Source: Bacteroidota bacterium (GTDB taxonomy: Bacteria > Bacteroidota > Bacteroidia > Cytophagales > Cyclobacteriaceae). Taken from it: a stretch of DNA of 64,000 nt. The stretch covers positions 1 to 64,000 of the forward strand of contig JAFEAL010000014.1 of the NCBI GenBank assembly GCA_018266435.1, written 5' to 3'. The position numbers were made by a program, and so were the translations under genes. Positions 14,894 through 24,942 of the stretch are shown here, in pieces (the first letter of the stretch is position 1; every line of letters starts with the position of its first letter). The notes under the pieces are model-generated. The model saw only the letters and a list, made by a program, of their open reading frames with translations. It was not told the DNA's origin and did not search any database.

Positions 14894-16243
14894 TTATTTT
14901 TTTGCAGTAACCGGATCGTCCACATCATCTACAAAACGAACACAGAAAGCGGCAACGAGCAGAAACACACCGGCCATTACGATGCTGTAAATGGCTTGCG
15001 AACCATAAAGATATTTTACGATTGGCCCGCCTATAATGCCATTGATAATTTGCGGGAGTGTGATGAAAAAATTAAACACTCCCATATAAATGCCCATTTT
15101 TTGCGGAGGAATGGCTCCACCTAAAATGGCATACGGCATAGCCAGAATACTGGCCCACGCCATGCCCACGCCCACCATTGACCAAATCAGCAGGTGATAA
15201 TCGTGAATAAAATAAATTGAAATCAGCCCGATGCCACCGGCAATCAACGAAAGGCTATGTGTACGTTTTCGTCCTATCTTGGCGGCAATGGCCGGAAGCA
15301 ACAGCGCATAAATGGCTGACACCCCGTTGTACACTCCGAAGATGATGCCTACCCAGTTGCCGGCATCATTAAAGGCAACAGATTCATGGTCATCGGGCGA
15401 AAGACCGTACACGTGCGTGGCCACTGCCGAAGTAGAAAACACCCACATTGAAAAAAGAGCAAACCAACTGAAGAACTGCACCAGCCCGAGTTGCTTCATG
15501 GTTTTGGGCATGCCGGCAAAATCAGAAATGATTTGCGTTAAGCCTTTGTGTTTTTTTTCAGTTTCTTTTTTCAGGTACTCAGTGTCGGGTGGAAATTCTT
15601 TGGTGGTGACCACGGTCCACAAGATTGCGATCAGGAAAACAAATGCGCCTGCATAAAACGAGTAGGTTACATTGTCGGGTATAGGCGACCCGGCTACACC
15701 TACTTTGGAAGCATTAAAATACTCAGCCAGAATGTATGGCAGCCATGAGCCAATCACCGCACCAAGGCCGATCAGGCAGGTTTGTACTGAAAAACCAAGG
15801 GTACGCTGGTCTGAAGGAAGTAAGTCAGCTACTAACGCGCGAAACGGTTCCATCGCTACATTGAACGAAGCATCCATCACCATCAGTATCCCTGCTCCGA
15901 TGTAGAGTGGCGGCAAAATAGCAGCCATAATTTGTGCATTGGGCATGAGCAGCAAAGCAGCCGAGGCGAGAATGGATCCGGCTAAAAAATACGGTCGCCT
16001 CCTTCCCAGTGAAGTCCAGGTGCGGTCGCTGTAATATCCAATGAGTGGCTGCACAATCATGCCTGTGAGTGGAGCGGCCAGCCAGAACCAACTCAGGTGC
16101 TCTACGTTAGCCCCAAAGGTGGTGAGGATGCGCGAGGCATTTCCGTTTTGCAAGGCAAACCCAAACTGGATTCCAAAAAAACCAAAACTCATATTGAAGA
16201 TTTGAGCGATAGTCAGGCGGGGCTTGCGGGGGGATGCATCCAT
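14894..16243 (-). CDS. MFS sugar transporter, SLC45-like (maltose/maltodextrin)
   Basis: The 449-aa integral membrane protein has about 12 TM helices. The N-terminus QIFNMSFGFFGIQFGFALQ and the loop YYSDRTWTSLGRRRPYFLAG are hallmarks of the SLC45/glycoside-pentoside-hexuronide sugar carriers found in Bacteroidota maltose loci. It probably imports maltose or short maltodextrins across the inner membrane for the GH31 enzyme encoded just upstream. It is 11 nt from the esterase gene. A palindromic LacI-type site (16296-16308) lies in its 150-nt upstream gap, so it may have its own regulated promoter. Confidence 0.88.
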   Translation of the reverse strand: MDASPRKPRLTIAQIFNMSFGFFGIQFGFALQNGNASRILTTFGANVEHLSWFWLAAPLTGMIVQPLIGYYSDRTWTSLGRRRPYFLAGSILASAALLLMPNAQIMAAILPPLYIGAGILMVMDASFNVAMEPFRALVADLLPSDQRTLGFSVQTCLIGLGAVIGSWLPYILAEYFNASKVGVAGSPIPDNVTYSFYAGAFVFLIAILWTVVTTKEFPPDTEYLKKETEKKHKGLTQIISDFAGMPKTMKQLGLVQFFSWFALFSMWVFSTSAVATHVYGLSPDDHESVAFNDAGNWVGIIFGVYNGVSAIYALLLPAIAAKIGRKRTHSLSLIAGGIGLISIYFIHDYHLLIWSMVGVGMAWASILAMPYAILGGAIPPQKMGIYMGVFNFFITLPQIINGIIGGPIVKYLYGSQAIYSIVMAGVFLLVAAFCVRFVDDVDDPVTAKK

Positions 16244-16295
16244 AAAAAATGAAACTGATCTTTGATTGTAGTTAATGTTAAAGGTAAATTATTCC

Positions 16296-16308
16296 GGGAA
16301 CGTTTAGG
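16296..16308. promoter_or_regulatory. Candidate LacI-family operator upstream of the MFS gene
   Basis: GGGAACGTTTAGG has the central AACGTT typical of LacI-family sites and lies 53-65 nt before the transporter start. It resembles the site at 19992-20003. Confidence 0.4.
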
Positions 16309-16393
16309 AAAGCTACCAGAAAAATGTTTCGGGCCAATGATAAAAATTTAGACGGTAGATGGCCAGTATCCGTTTTTAATTTAGCCGACAGGC

Positions 16394-18790
16394 TCACCAC
16401 TTCACATCAATTCTCTCATCCGTGTAATCAATTTCCACTGATCTGACAGCCTCTTCGCCCATCGACTCGGGGTCGTTGATGGGGTCGTATTTTTCAAGCG
16501 GACTGAAGAACGATTTGTTTTCTTGAATAAGATTGACCGATTGATCATTGACCGAAACACGGCTGGCTGAAAATCCATGAAATACTAAGTGAATTTTTTT
16601 CTTACCGGTATTGAAGGCACCTTCGCTTCTTTCGAAGGTTAATCTTTTTTCACCCGGGTGAAATTCCAGTTTGCGCTGGCAGTAATTTCCTTTTTCAAAA
16701 TCGTAGGTAGCGCCATCATCGTTGTACCATAAAAACTCACTGGACTCGTGTCCGTTATAAAAATGAATGATCAGTTCATCGGTTTTTTCTCCGGTGTGCA
16801 TCACGGGTCTTTGCATGGGGATAATTGCCCCCGCTTTAATGAATACCGGAAGCCGGTGAATGGGGCACTCGATCATAATTTCCTGATTGCCGGTGTACAA
16901 TTTTCCGGTGTACAAATAATACCAGTCGCCTGCCGGTAAATACACTTTAGTCAATTCCTTGGTGCTTTCAACGGGAGCTACCAAAATACTGGGCCCCAAC
17001 ACATACTGGTTTTGATATTGCCCGTCATAAATTTTATAATCATTTGTGTAATCGATAGAGAGTGATCGTTGCACAGGCATGCCGCGCCTGGAGGCATCAA
17101 AAAACAACGAATAGAGGTAAGGCAACAATTGATACCTGAACTTGATGAAATTTCGGCAAATCTGTTCTACTTCTTCACCGTAGCTCCACGGTTCGCTGTC
17201 GCGGGTGTTGATCATGGTGTGGGCACGGAAGAAAGGCGATAATGCCGCGATGGAAATCCACCGGGCAAATAGTTTGGTGTTGGCATCACCCACAAAGCCG
17301 CCCGCATCGTAACCAGCAAAAGCCACGCCTGATAGCCCGAGGCTATTGACAATTCGCACACCCAGCAGCATGTGTTCGTCATACGAAACATTATCGCCCG
17401 TCCATAAGGCCGAGTAACGCTGTATGCCGGCAAATCCTGATCGTGTTAAATTAAACGGACGCCTGCCGTTCATTAATTTCTTTGTTCCCTCAAACGTGCT
17501 GCGTGCCATCTGAAATCCGTAGAGGTTTCTGCCTCTGCGCATGGTGGCGTGGTGGTTGTCAAAATTAAATTCAATATTTTCGGGGAGGCCATGCCCCCAC
17601 GTGGCAATTTCGTTCATGTCATTCCAAAATCCTTCTACCCCCAAGGTTACATAATCTTTAAATTTTTCGGCCCACCATTCGCGGGTTTTGGGGTTGGAAA
17701 AGTCAGGAAAATGACACCAGCCTGGCCACACCTGGCCGCTGTAATTTTCTCCGTCAGGGTATTGGAGGAATACATTTTTCTTCAGGCCATCATCATAAGG
17801 CTCGTATCCAGGCTCAACTTTGATTCCGGGATCGCACATGATCACTAAATGAAATCCGTATTTTTTTACCTCATCGATCATCTTTCCCGGATCGGAAAAA
17901 TTTTTTGGATCCCAGGTGAAAATTTTATACTTATCCATGTAGTGGATATCGAGCACAAGGGCATCGGCCGGTATTTCTTTTTCGCGGAATGTGCGCGCCA
18001 CACTCAGCACTTCTTTGTCGGGATAATAACTGTAGCGGCATTGCTGGTAGCCGATGCTCCACAGCGGAGGCAGCTTCATCCGGCCGGTGAGCCATGTATA
18101 ATGCCGGATAACTTCGGCTACCGATTGGCCAGAGATAAAATAGTAGTTCAGTTCACCCGCATCGGCAGCAAAACTGGCAAAGCGGTTGTTAGAGGCACCA
18201 AAGTTGAAAAACGTTTTGTGAGAGTTGTCTAAAAAAATTCCGTAGCAACACCCGTCATGCAATCCGATGTAAAACGGTATGGATGAATACAACGGGTCGG
18301 CACCTGAGTGGTAGGCATACGCATCGGTGTTCCAGTTGGTGTAAGCCGATCCTCTGCGGTCGAGGTTCCCGGTTTTTTCTCCGAGGCCTAGAAACCGCTC
18401 ACCGGCTAGTAGTTTTTTGTAATTGGTTACTTGTTCACCAATCCAGTTTATGCCCAGCGCATCGTCTTCGTTAATTACTTTTCCATCCAAGGTTTGAAAA
18501 GAAATACGAGTCGGATTTTTTTCGATAACAGTTTGAATGGACGAGGTGGTAAATAAAATCTGTTCTTCTGACTCAGCAATTTCCACCTTCGGATTTTCAG
18601 AAGTACCCACCACCGAGTAAGAGAAATTTTCAAACGCTTGTTCTCGTGTAGCAGTAACCTGGATTACTTCAGGAATAAGCGCGGCCACCTTAAGTTGGCC
18701 GTGGGTTGTTTGAGCCCTCAATTCGGTGGGAAATGTTTTAATTTCCTGAATGGATCCGAGCCGGTTGTTTTTGGATGAATGAAGAGCCAT
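16394..18790 (-). CDS. Glycoside hydrolase family 31 alpha-glucosidase
   Basis: This enzyme hydrolyses terminal alpha-glucosides of maltodextrins. The 798-aa protein has an N-terminal beta-sandwich, the GH31 barrel with catalytic nucleophile D391 in GFWNDMNEIATWG and acid/base D466 in LWTGDNVSYDEH, and C-terminal beta domains. There is no signal peptide, so it is cytoplasmic. Conserved GH31 segments are PPLWSIGYQQCRYSYYP and LSGVAFAGYDAGGF. It is the first gene of the minus-strand maltodextrin operon and lies beside the LacI regulator. The nearby transporter and SusCD genes make alpha-1,4-glucans the likely substrate. Confidence 0.94.
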   Translation of the reverse strand: MALHSSKNNRLGSIQEIKTFPTELRAQTTHGQLKVAALIPEVIQVTATREQAFENFSYSVVGTSENPKVEIAESEEQILFTTSSIQTVIEKNPTRISFQTLDGKVINEDDALGINWIGEQVTNYKKLLAGERFLGLGEKTGNLDRRGSAYTNWNTDAYAYHSGADPLYSSIPFYIGLHDGCCYGIFLDNSHKTFFNFGASNNRFASFAADAGELNYYFISGQSVAEVIRHYTWLTGRMKLPPLWSIGYQQCRYSYYPDKEVLSVARTFREKEIPADALVLDIHYMDKYKIFTWDPKNFSDPGKMIDEVKKYGFHLVIMCDPGIKVEPGYEPYDDGLKKNVFLQYPDGENYSGQVWPGWCHFPDFSNPKTREWWAEKFKDYVTLGVEGFWNDMNEIATWGHGLPENIEFNFDNHHATMRRGRNLYGFQMARSTFEGTKKLMNGRRPFNLTRSGFAGIQRYSALWTGDNVSYDEHMLLGVRIVNSLGLSGVAFAGYDAGGFVGDANTKLFARWISIAALSPFFRAHTMINTRDSEPWSYGEEVEQICRNFIKFRYQLLPYLYSLFFDASRRGMPVQRSLSIDYTNDYKIYDGQYQNQYVLGPSILVAPVESTKELTKVYLPAGDWYYLYTGKLYTGNQEIMIECPIHRLPVFIKAGAIIPMQRPVMHTGEKTDELIIHFYNGHESSEFLWYNDDGATYDFEKGNYCQRKLEFHPGEKRLTFERSEGAFNTGKKKIHLVFHGFSASRVSVNDQSVNLIQENKSFFSPLEKYDPINDPESMGEEAVRSVEIDYTDERIDVKW

Positions 18791-18867
18791 ACAATTTTAC
18801 ATATAGAGTTAGGTGCACAATTAACTAATTGGCTTACTCAACGTAAAATTTTTTTTGAGTTATTTCA

Positions 18868-18879
18868 GCAAACGGTTGC
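18868..18879. promoter_or_regulatory. Candidate LacI-family operator upstream of the GH31 gene
   Basis: GCAAACGGTTGC, near-palindromic (GCAA..CG..TTGC), lies 78-89 nt before the GH31 start and just after the lacI stop. It resembles GCAAACGTTTTC, the reverse complement of the site at 19992. Confidence 0.4.
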
Positions 18880-18897
18880 GCAGAATTGCTGTCAAAA

Positions 18898-19935
18898 TCA
18901 TTTGGAACCTTTCTTCAACGATGAGTTACGGATGATCAGCCGGGTTTTCAATATTTTGGTTTCGGGTTGCAAATTAGACTTGTCTTTACTTTCAATTTGT
19001 TTGATAAGCAGGCGCGCAGCTTCCTGGCCCATTTCAAAACCGGGTTGGTCAACGGTAGTGAGTGAAGGTTCCATCAGTTCACCAAAAAACCAGTTGCTGA
19101 ACCCCACCACGGCTACGTCTTGGGGTATCTTCAATCCTTTTTCTTTAATAGCCATCATAGCGCCCATGGCCATGGGGTCGTTATTGGCAAAGATAGCATC
19201 GGGCGGATTGGGCAGCGACAATAATTTTTTAGTGGCTTTCTTACCTTCTTCAAAAGTGCCCGAGTGGCACTCGGTTATCCACTCGCGGTTTATTTTCAAG
19301 CCGCTTTGTTCGTGAGCCGTTTCATATCCCTTCAAGCGGTCGGTGCTGATTCGCAGATTGGGTGCGGCCATCAGGTGAGCAATTTTTTTACATCCCTGAT
19401 CAATTAAATGCTGCACGGCTTCTTTAGCTCCACTTTCATCATCTACAATCACGCGGCTTGATGTGGGGCTGTCGTACATGCGGTCATAAAAAACCAGGGG
19501 CATTCCTTTTGAGATTAATGACTCGATGTGATCGAAGTTTTTGGTTTCGCGCGAGAGGGACAACAACATGCCGTCTACGCGGCTGTTGAATAACGCCTTC
19601 AGGTCAGTCATTTCACGTTCATATGATTCGTTGGATTGTGTAATGATTACATTGTAGCCGGCCTGATATGCCACATCTTCTATTCCGCTGATCACAGTAG
19701 AAAAAAAGAAGTGCACAAACTCCGGAATGATTACACCAATGGTATTAGTTTTTTTCTGTCGCAGGTTTAAGGCGACAATGTTAGGTTGGTAATTCAGTTT
19801 GTCAGCCAGTGCATTCACGGCTTTTTTAGTTTCCACGCTAATATCCGGATGATCTTTCAGCGCACGCGAAACGGTGGAAGGAGAAATGCCCAACTCACGG
19901 GCAATGTCTTTGATGGTAACCTGGTTAAAATTCAT
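18898..19935 (-). CDS. LacI-family transcriptional regulator of the starch locus
   Basis: The 345-aa protein has an N-terminal helix-turn-helix (VTIKDIARELGISPSTVSRALKDHPDIS) with the hinge segment LNYQPNIVALNLRQKKTNTIGVIIP, followed by a periplasmic-binding-protein-like effector domain (DGMLLSLSRET, PDAIFANNDPMAMGAMMAI, SLTTVDQPGFEMGQEAARLLI). It is divergent from susC and points toward the GH31 operon. It probably senses a maltodextrin or its product and controls both flanks. It differs from Bacteroides SusR, which is a membrane-bound regulator. Confidence 0.93.
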   Translation of the reverse strand: MNFNQVTIKDIARELGISPSTVSRALKDHPDISVETKKAVNALADKLNYQPNIVALNLRQKKTNTIGVIIPEFVHFFFSTVISGIEDVAYQAGYNVIITQSNESYEREMTDLKALFNSRVDGMLLSLSRETKNFDHIESLISKGMPLVFYDRMYDSPTSSRVIVDDESGAKEAVQHLIDQGCKKIAHLMAAPNLRISTDRLKGYETAHEQSGLKINREWITECHSGTFEEGKKATKKLLSLPNPPDAIFANNDPMAMGAMMAIKEKGLKIPQDVAVVGFSNWFFGELMEPSLTTVDQPGFEMGQEAARLLIKQIESKDKSNLQPETKILKTRLIIRNSSLKKGSK

Positions 19936-19991
19936 TGAGGTTTTTCTGTTGATGAGATTGTAAGAAATAACAATTTACTTATTTAATTTCA

Positions 19992-20003
19992 GAAAACGTT
20001 TGC
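19992..20003. promoter_or_regulatory. Candidate LacI-family operator between lacI and susC
   Basis: GAAAACGTTTGC, with a central AACGTT, lies 57 nt upstream of the lacI start and about 58 nt upstream of the susC -7 element. It could serve autoregulation and susC control. Confidence 0.45.
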
Positions 20004-20060
20004 GGAGTCGTTTCCTGCAATTTTTAAGGCATTTTTTAATTATTTGATTTTCCAATGTTT

Positions 20061-20068
20061 TACATTTG
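20061..20068 (+). promoter_or_regulatory. -7 promoter element of the sus operon
   Basis: TACATTTG is a perfect TAnnTTTG match, 102 nt before the susC start codon. A TTTG at 20043-20046 could be part of a -33 element, although the spacing is short. Confidence 0.5.
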
Positions 20069-20170
20069 ATTTTATCGTGGGTACTTAATTAAAGTTCCAT
20101 ACTACATAAAAATTAAGTAATGATTCCGCGCTTTTGAAAAAAAATTAATTAACCTAATCTAACGTACGCT

Positions 20171-23100
20171 ATGATCAAACTTTATCTGTCATTTAGCAGG
20201 TATTTGACGGTTCTTTTGATGTGCGGAGCAATTACAGGCTTTGCACAACAACTGACCGTGAAAGGAAAGGTGACTTCATCGGATGATGGATCACCTTTGC
20301 CGGGAGTAAACATTATTGAGAAAGGGAAAAACAACAATGGAACCGTTTCAGATGCCGGTGGAGCATATACAATCACGGTGGCACCTGATGCTGTGCTGAC
20401 TTTTTCATTTATAGGCTATAAAACCACCGATGTTTCAGTGGCTGGCCGAGGCACGGTGGATTTATCCCTCGAGTCTGATGTGAAGGCACTATCCGAAGTG
20501 GTGGTGATTGGTTACGGTCAGCAAGAGAAAAAAGATGTAACCGGTTCGGTGGTAGCTGTAGGCACCAAAGATTTTAACAAAGCAATTTTATCTTCTCCGC
20601 AAGATATGCTCATTGGTAAAGTAGCCGGGGTGCAAATCACAACCAACGATGGTGCGCCCGGCAGCGGATCAAAGATATTAATACGCGGAACGGGCTCTAT
20701 CTCCGGTAGCCAAGACCCCCTCATAGTAATTGACGGGTACCCGATTGATAACGGTGGCATAGCCGGTGTGTCCAATCCTCTCTCTACATTGCACCCCAAC
20801 GATATTGAATCGTTTACAGTATTGAAAGATGCATCAGCTACCGCCATCTATGGATTACGCGCATCGAACGGTGTAATTATTATCACTACAAAAAAAGGAA
20901 AAGAAGGCAAGCCTCAGTTCTCATTTAACTCAACGGTATCCGTAGCGGAACCGATGAAGTATTTTTCAGTGATGAATGGCGACCAATTTAGAAAAACCGT
21001 AGCCAACGAATTAACGGCAGGATTATCCGGGTTGTCGGCCGCTGCTCAAAAAAGATTGGGCACGGCTAATACAGATTGGCAAAAACAGATTTATCAAAAT
21101 GCCATGACTTCTGACAATAACATCGGGGTTTCAGGATCATTTAAAAACATGCCTTACCGCATATCCTATGGCTACACTAACCAAGACGGTATCCTTAAAA
21201 CAACCAACTTCACCCGTAACGCGGTGAATGTAAACCTGACCCCTTCATTCCTGGATGGTGACCTGCAAGCACAGGTTACCTTTAAAGGTTCTTATACGCA
21301 ACAAAACTTTGGAAACACAGGAGCCGTAGGTGCGGCCACTTCATTTGACCCCACCCAGCCGGTTTATAACGGCAATAAAAACTGGGGAGGATATTTTACC
21401 TACACCCAATTAGCCAACCCAAACCCAGATGGCTCCATTAACCCCGATGGGCTGCCCATTACCATTGGTGTGCCCAACCCGGTTTCCTTACTTAACCAAA
21501 CCGACAACAAGTCGTATGTGTACCGCGGCATTGGAAATGTAAAACTGGACTACCGGTTAAGGTTCTTCCCGGCTATCAAAATTACGATGAACACCGGTTT
21601 TGACTTTGCTACTTCGCAAGGCCATAACAATGCTCCTTACAATGCAGCCTGGACTTGGGGAAATGCGATGGGGCAACAGGTTAACTATACCGCAGAGAAC
21701 AGGTCAAGGCTTTTCGATTTGTATGCCAACTATACCAAAGTTATCAGCGAACATAAAATTGATGTTACAGCTGGTTATTCGTACCAGGCATTTGAAAACT
21801 TGTCTTCCAATTTTGCCCGCAGTGCACCGCCCACCCTGGCGCAGTGGACTGCAGGTACGTATGGATCGGCTGCTAACAATGGTGGTACCGCGGTACCTGC
21901 CCCCCCGGCAATTAATTATACTGATTTTCAGCCGGGGCCTAACGGCACAGGTCATTATCCTGATTTATCTCAATATTACCCGAATCGAAATACACTGTTA
22001 TCCTTTTTTGGCAGGATTAACTATTCGTATGCCGACAAGTATTTAGTGACGGCTTCTTTTAGAGATGATGCTTCTTCACGGTTTTCCAAAAATAACCGAT
22101 ATCAGATTTTTCCCTCGGTAGCTTTGGGTTGGAAAATCAGCAAGGAGTCATTCTTTAGTTCAATCAGAAGTGTTTCAGATTTAAAACTACGCATGAGTTA
22201 CGGGGTAACCGGTAATCAGTATGTAGCTACACAACCGTATCCGTACATGCCGCTCTACCAGTTAAGCAATGGACAAGCGCAATACCAGTTTGGAAATAAT
22301 TTCTATAACACCAGGCGCCCTAACCCCTATGACCCTAACTTCAAATGGGAAACAACCAAACAGGCTGATATAGGCGTTGATTTCGGGTTTATGGAAAACC
22401 GCATTACGGGTACCATCGATGTGTATCAGCGAGATGCTCAAAACCTGATCAACTTTATACCCGTGGCTGCCGGCAGCAACTTCTCAAACTACCTGACCAC
22501 CAACGTAGGAACGTTGAGAAACAGGGGGATAGAGTTTGCTATCAACGCACTGGCCGTAAAGACCAAAGACCTTGAATGGAATGTTGGCTTCAACGCCACC
22601 CACAATGAAAATGAAGTAACCAAGCTGTTGAAAAACAACGACCCATCGTATGTGGGTGTATTAACAGGCTTTATTTCAGGTGGGGTAGGAACTACAATTC
22701 AGAATATCCAGGTAGGGCATCCGATCAATTCGTTTTTCGTGCTTCAGCAGATTTATAACCAAAACGGAAGACCCATTGAAGGACTCTATGTTGACCGCAC
22801 TGGTCAGGGAGGCGACATAGCCGGAAACAACAACAATAAAATGCGCTACTACAATCCGCAGCCGGTAGTTTACATGGGGATTAACTCACGGGTGAACTAC
22901 AAAAACTGGGATTTCTATTTTCAGGGTCGCTTTAGCTTTGGCAACTATGTTTATAATAACAACCAGTCATCCAAGGCTAATTATTATTCGCTGTATAACC
23001 AGGCAGGATTTTTCAATAACCTGCCCACGGCCATTACCGATACCAATTTTGTGTTGCCCCAATACTACTCAAGCTATTATGTTCAAAATGCTTCGTTCTT

Positions 23101-23302
23101 TAAAATGGACAACGTGAGCTTAGGGTATAGTTTCAACCAGTTGATGAACCAGAAACTGAAAGCCAGGCTAAGCTTTACAGTTCAGAACGCCTTCTTTGTA
23201 AGCCAATACAAAGGAATTGACCCCGAAATAAACGGGGGTATTGATAACAACATTTATCCGCGGCCGCGCACATTTTTGTTGGGGTTAAACCTTACTTTTT
23301 AA
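20171..23302 (+). CDS. susC: SusC-type TonB-dependent outer-membrane transporter
   Basis: The 1043-aa protein has a signal peptide (to about QQLTVKG, residue 26), a carboxypeptidase-regulatory-like domain (PLPGVNIIEKG ... FSFIGYKT), a TonB box region (ALSEVVVIGYGQQEKKDVTGSV), a plug domain (VQITTNDGAPGSGSKILIRG; PLIVIDGYPID; IESFTVLKDASATAIYG) and a large beta-barrel ending in Phe. No STN signalling domain is present. It imports oligosaccharides captured by SusD. It is followed 19 nt later by susD. Neighbouring amylases and binding proteins make starch fragments the likely cargo. Confidence 0.96.
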   Translation: MIKLYLSFSRYLTVLLMCGAITGFAQQLTVKGKVTSSDDGSPLPGVNIIEKGKNNNGTVSDAGGAYTITVAPDAVLTFSFIGYKTTDVSVAGRGTVDLSLESDVKALSEVVVIGYGQQEKKDVTGSVVAVGTKDFNKAILSSPQDMLIGKVAGVQITTNDGAPGSGSKILIRGTGSISGSQDPLIVIDGYPIDNGGIAGVSNPLSTLHPNDIESFTVLKDASATAIYGLRASNGVIIITTKKGKEGKPQFSFNSTVSVAEPMKYFSVMNGDQFRKTVANELTAGLSGLSAAAQKRLGTANTDWQKQIYQNAMTSDNNIGVSGSFKNMPYRISYGYTNQDGILKTTNFTRNAVNVNLTPSFLDGDLQAQVTFKGSYTQQNFGNTGAVGAATSFDPTQPVYNGNKNWGGYFTYTQLANPNPDGSINPDGLPITIGVPNPVSLLNQTDNKSYVYRGIGNVKLDYRLRFFPAIKITMNTGFDFATSQGHNNAPYNAAWTWGNAMGQQVNYTAENRSRLFDLYANYTKVISEHKIDVTAGYSYQAFENLSSNFARSAPPTLAQWTAGTYGSAANNGGTAVPAPPAINYTDFQPGPNGTGHYPDLSQYYPNRNTLLSFFGRINYSYADKYLVTASFRDDASSRFSKNNRYQIFPSVALGWKISKESFFSSIRSVSDLKLRMSYGVTGNQYVATQPYPYMPLYQLSNGQAQYQFGNNFYNTRRPNPYDPNFKWETTKQADIGVDFGFMENRITGTIDVYQRDAQNLINFIPVAAGSNFSNYLTTNVGTLRNRGIEFAINALAVKTKDLEWNVGFNATHNENEVTKLLKNNDPSYVGVLTGFISGGVGTTIQNIQVGHPINSFFVLQQIYNQNGRPIEGLYVDRTGQGGDIAGNNNNKMRYYNPQPVVYMGINSRVNYKNWDFYFQGRFSFGNYVYNNNQSSKANYYSLYNQAGFFNNLPTAITDTNFVLPQYYSSYYVQNASFFKMDNVSLGYSFNQLMNQKLKARLSFTVQNAFFVSQYKGIDPEINGGIDNNIYPRPRTFLLGLNLTF

Positions 23303-23321
23303 CTGATCAAATTCTACCAGT

Positions 23322-24914
23322 ATGAAATCATTAAAAACCTATACACTAGTACTTCTTGCGGCAACTATTTTCACCGTGTCATGCACGGGTGACCTTGATC
23401 CGCAAAACGTTGGCAATAAAGCTGTAACAGCCGCTACGGTTTACAAAACCCCGGCTGATTACCTGTCGGGTCTGGCTAAACTGTATGCTAGTTTCGCGTT
23501 AAGCGGGCAACAGGGGCCGGCTGGTAATTCTGATATTGCCGGGTTGGACGAAGGCTTTGGCGTTTACTTGCGCGAACTTTGGAATGTGCAAGAACTCACC
23601 ACCGATGAGGCTGTAATTTCATGGAACGACCAAACCGTGAAAAATTTTCATTGGCAAAGTTGGACGGCCAACGATGTGTTCATTGCCGCCATGTATTCTC
23701 GCATCATGTTAAGTGTTACCTATTGCAACGAGTTTATCCGCGCTTCGGCTACATCTACTGATCCATTGGTAAAACAATACAATGCAGAGGCTCGCTTCTT
23801 GCGCGCGTTGGCTTATTGGCATGCACTCGATATGTTTGGCAATCCGCCCTTTGTTACTGAAAAAGACTTGCCCGGTGCCTTTAACCCCAAGCAAACCAAC
23901 CCGGCTAATTTGTTTGCCTACCTTGACTCTGAGTTGCAAGCCCTTGTTTCGCTTTTGCCAGCCCCGGGCACACCGGGTGGTGCAGATTATGGCCACGCTA
24001 CCAAAGGTGCTGTTTACATGCTGCAAGCAAAATTGTATTTGAATGCCCAGACTTACATTGGCACAGCCAAGTACACCGAGTGCATTACAGCGTTGAAAAA
24101 TTTGTTTCAACTGAGTACCTATTCATTGGCTGGCAACTACTTGTTGAATTTTGCTGCCAATAATATGACCAGCCCCGAGTTGATCTTTACCATCAACTAT
24201 GACGGTGCCCACTCACAGTCATACGGTGGAATGGATTATATTATCCATGCGGCAGTAGGCGGCTCAATGAACCCCGGCAGTTTCGGCATAGCCGGTGGTT
24301 GGGGTGGTACCCGTGTAACTTCGGCCTTTGTCGGAAAATTTGCTGACCCCAGCGGAGCGACTGACACACGTGCCCAGTTTTATACCTCTGGGCAAAGTTT
24401 GCAGATTGTAGATATCGGTCAATTTACTAATGGATATGCCATTAAAAAATTCTCTAACCGCACCATACCCGATGGCCCCTCGGCCAGTGGTGTCCCTGAT
24501 TTTGTAGATACTGATTTTCCCATGTTCCGGTTAGCGGATGCAAAACTGATGCTGGCCGAAGCTTTTGTACGGGGTGGCAGCGGAACAGATGCCACCACAG
24601 CTACCCAACACTTAAATGATGTGATCAGGAGAGCATACAATGGAAGCACCTCGTACGACCACTCCACACTTTCAGCGGGCAGCTCATCTGACCTCTCTGA
24701 CCTGCTGGACGAGCGTGCCCGCGAGTTGTACTGGGAAGGACACCGCAGAACAGACCTGATCCGCTACGGTCAGTTTTCTAACGGATCGTACATGTGGCCT
24801 TGGAAAGGAAATGTGCCGGGTGGTGCAGCTGTACCTTCGTTCCGCAATTTGTTTCCGATCCCGTCAACTGACTTGAGCGCAAACCCTACACTGAAACAAA
24901 ATACCGGCTACTAA
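23322..24914 (+). CDS. susD: SusD-family surface glycan-binding lipoprotein
   Basis: The 530-aa protein has lipobox FTVSC (Cys21). It shows SusD-type features: NAEARFLRALAYWHALDMFGNPPFVTE, GHATKGAVYMLQAKLYLNAQTY and the C-terminal RARELYWEGHRRTDLIRYGQF. It caps the SusC barrel and delivers glycans. The C-terminal segment FPIPSTDLSANPTLKQN is also standard. It is cotranscribed with susC and susE. Confidence 0.95.
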   Translation: MKSLKTYTLVLLAATIFTVSCTGDLDPQNVGNKAVTAATVYKTPADYLSGLAKLYASFALSGQQGPAGNSDIAGLDEGFGVYLRELWNVQELTTDEAVISWNDQTVKNFHWQSWTANDVFIAAMYSRIMLSVTYCNEFIRASATSTDPLVKQYNAEARFLRALAYWHALDMFGNPPFVTEKDLPGAFNPKQTNPANLFAYLDSELQALVSLLPAPGTPGGADYGHATKGAVYMLQAKLYLNAQTYIGTAKYTECITALKNLFQLSTYSLAGNYLLNFAANNMTSPELIFTINYDGAHSQSYGGMDYIIHAAVGGSMNPGSFGIAGGWGGTRVTSAFVGKFADPSGATDTRAQFYTSGQSLQIVDIGQFTNGYAIKKFSNRTIPDGPSASGVPDFVDTDFPMFRLADAKLMLAEAFVRGGSGTDATTATQHLNDVIRRAYNGSTSYDHSTLSAGSSSDLSDLLDERARELYWEGHRRTDLIRYGQFSNGSYMWPWKGNVPGGAAVPSFRNLFPIPSTDLSANPTLKQNTGY

Positions 24915-24942
24915 CTTTTAGAGAAAAATAAATCATACAATA

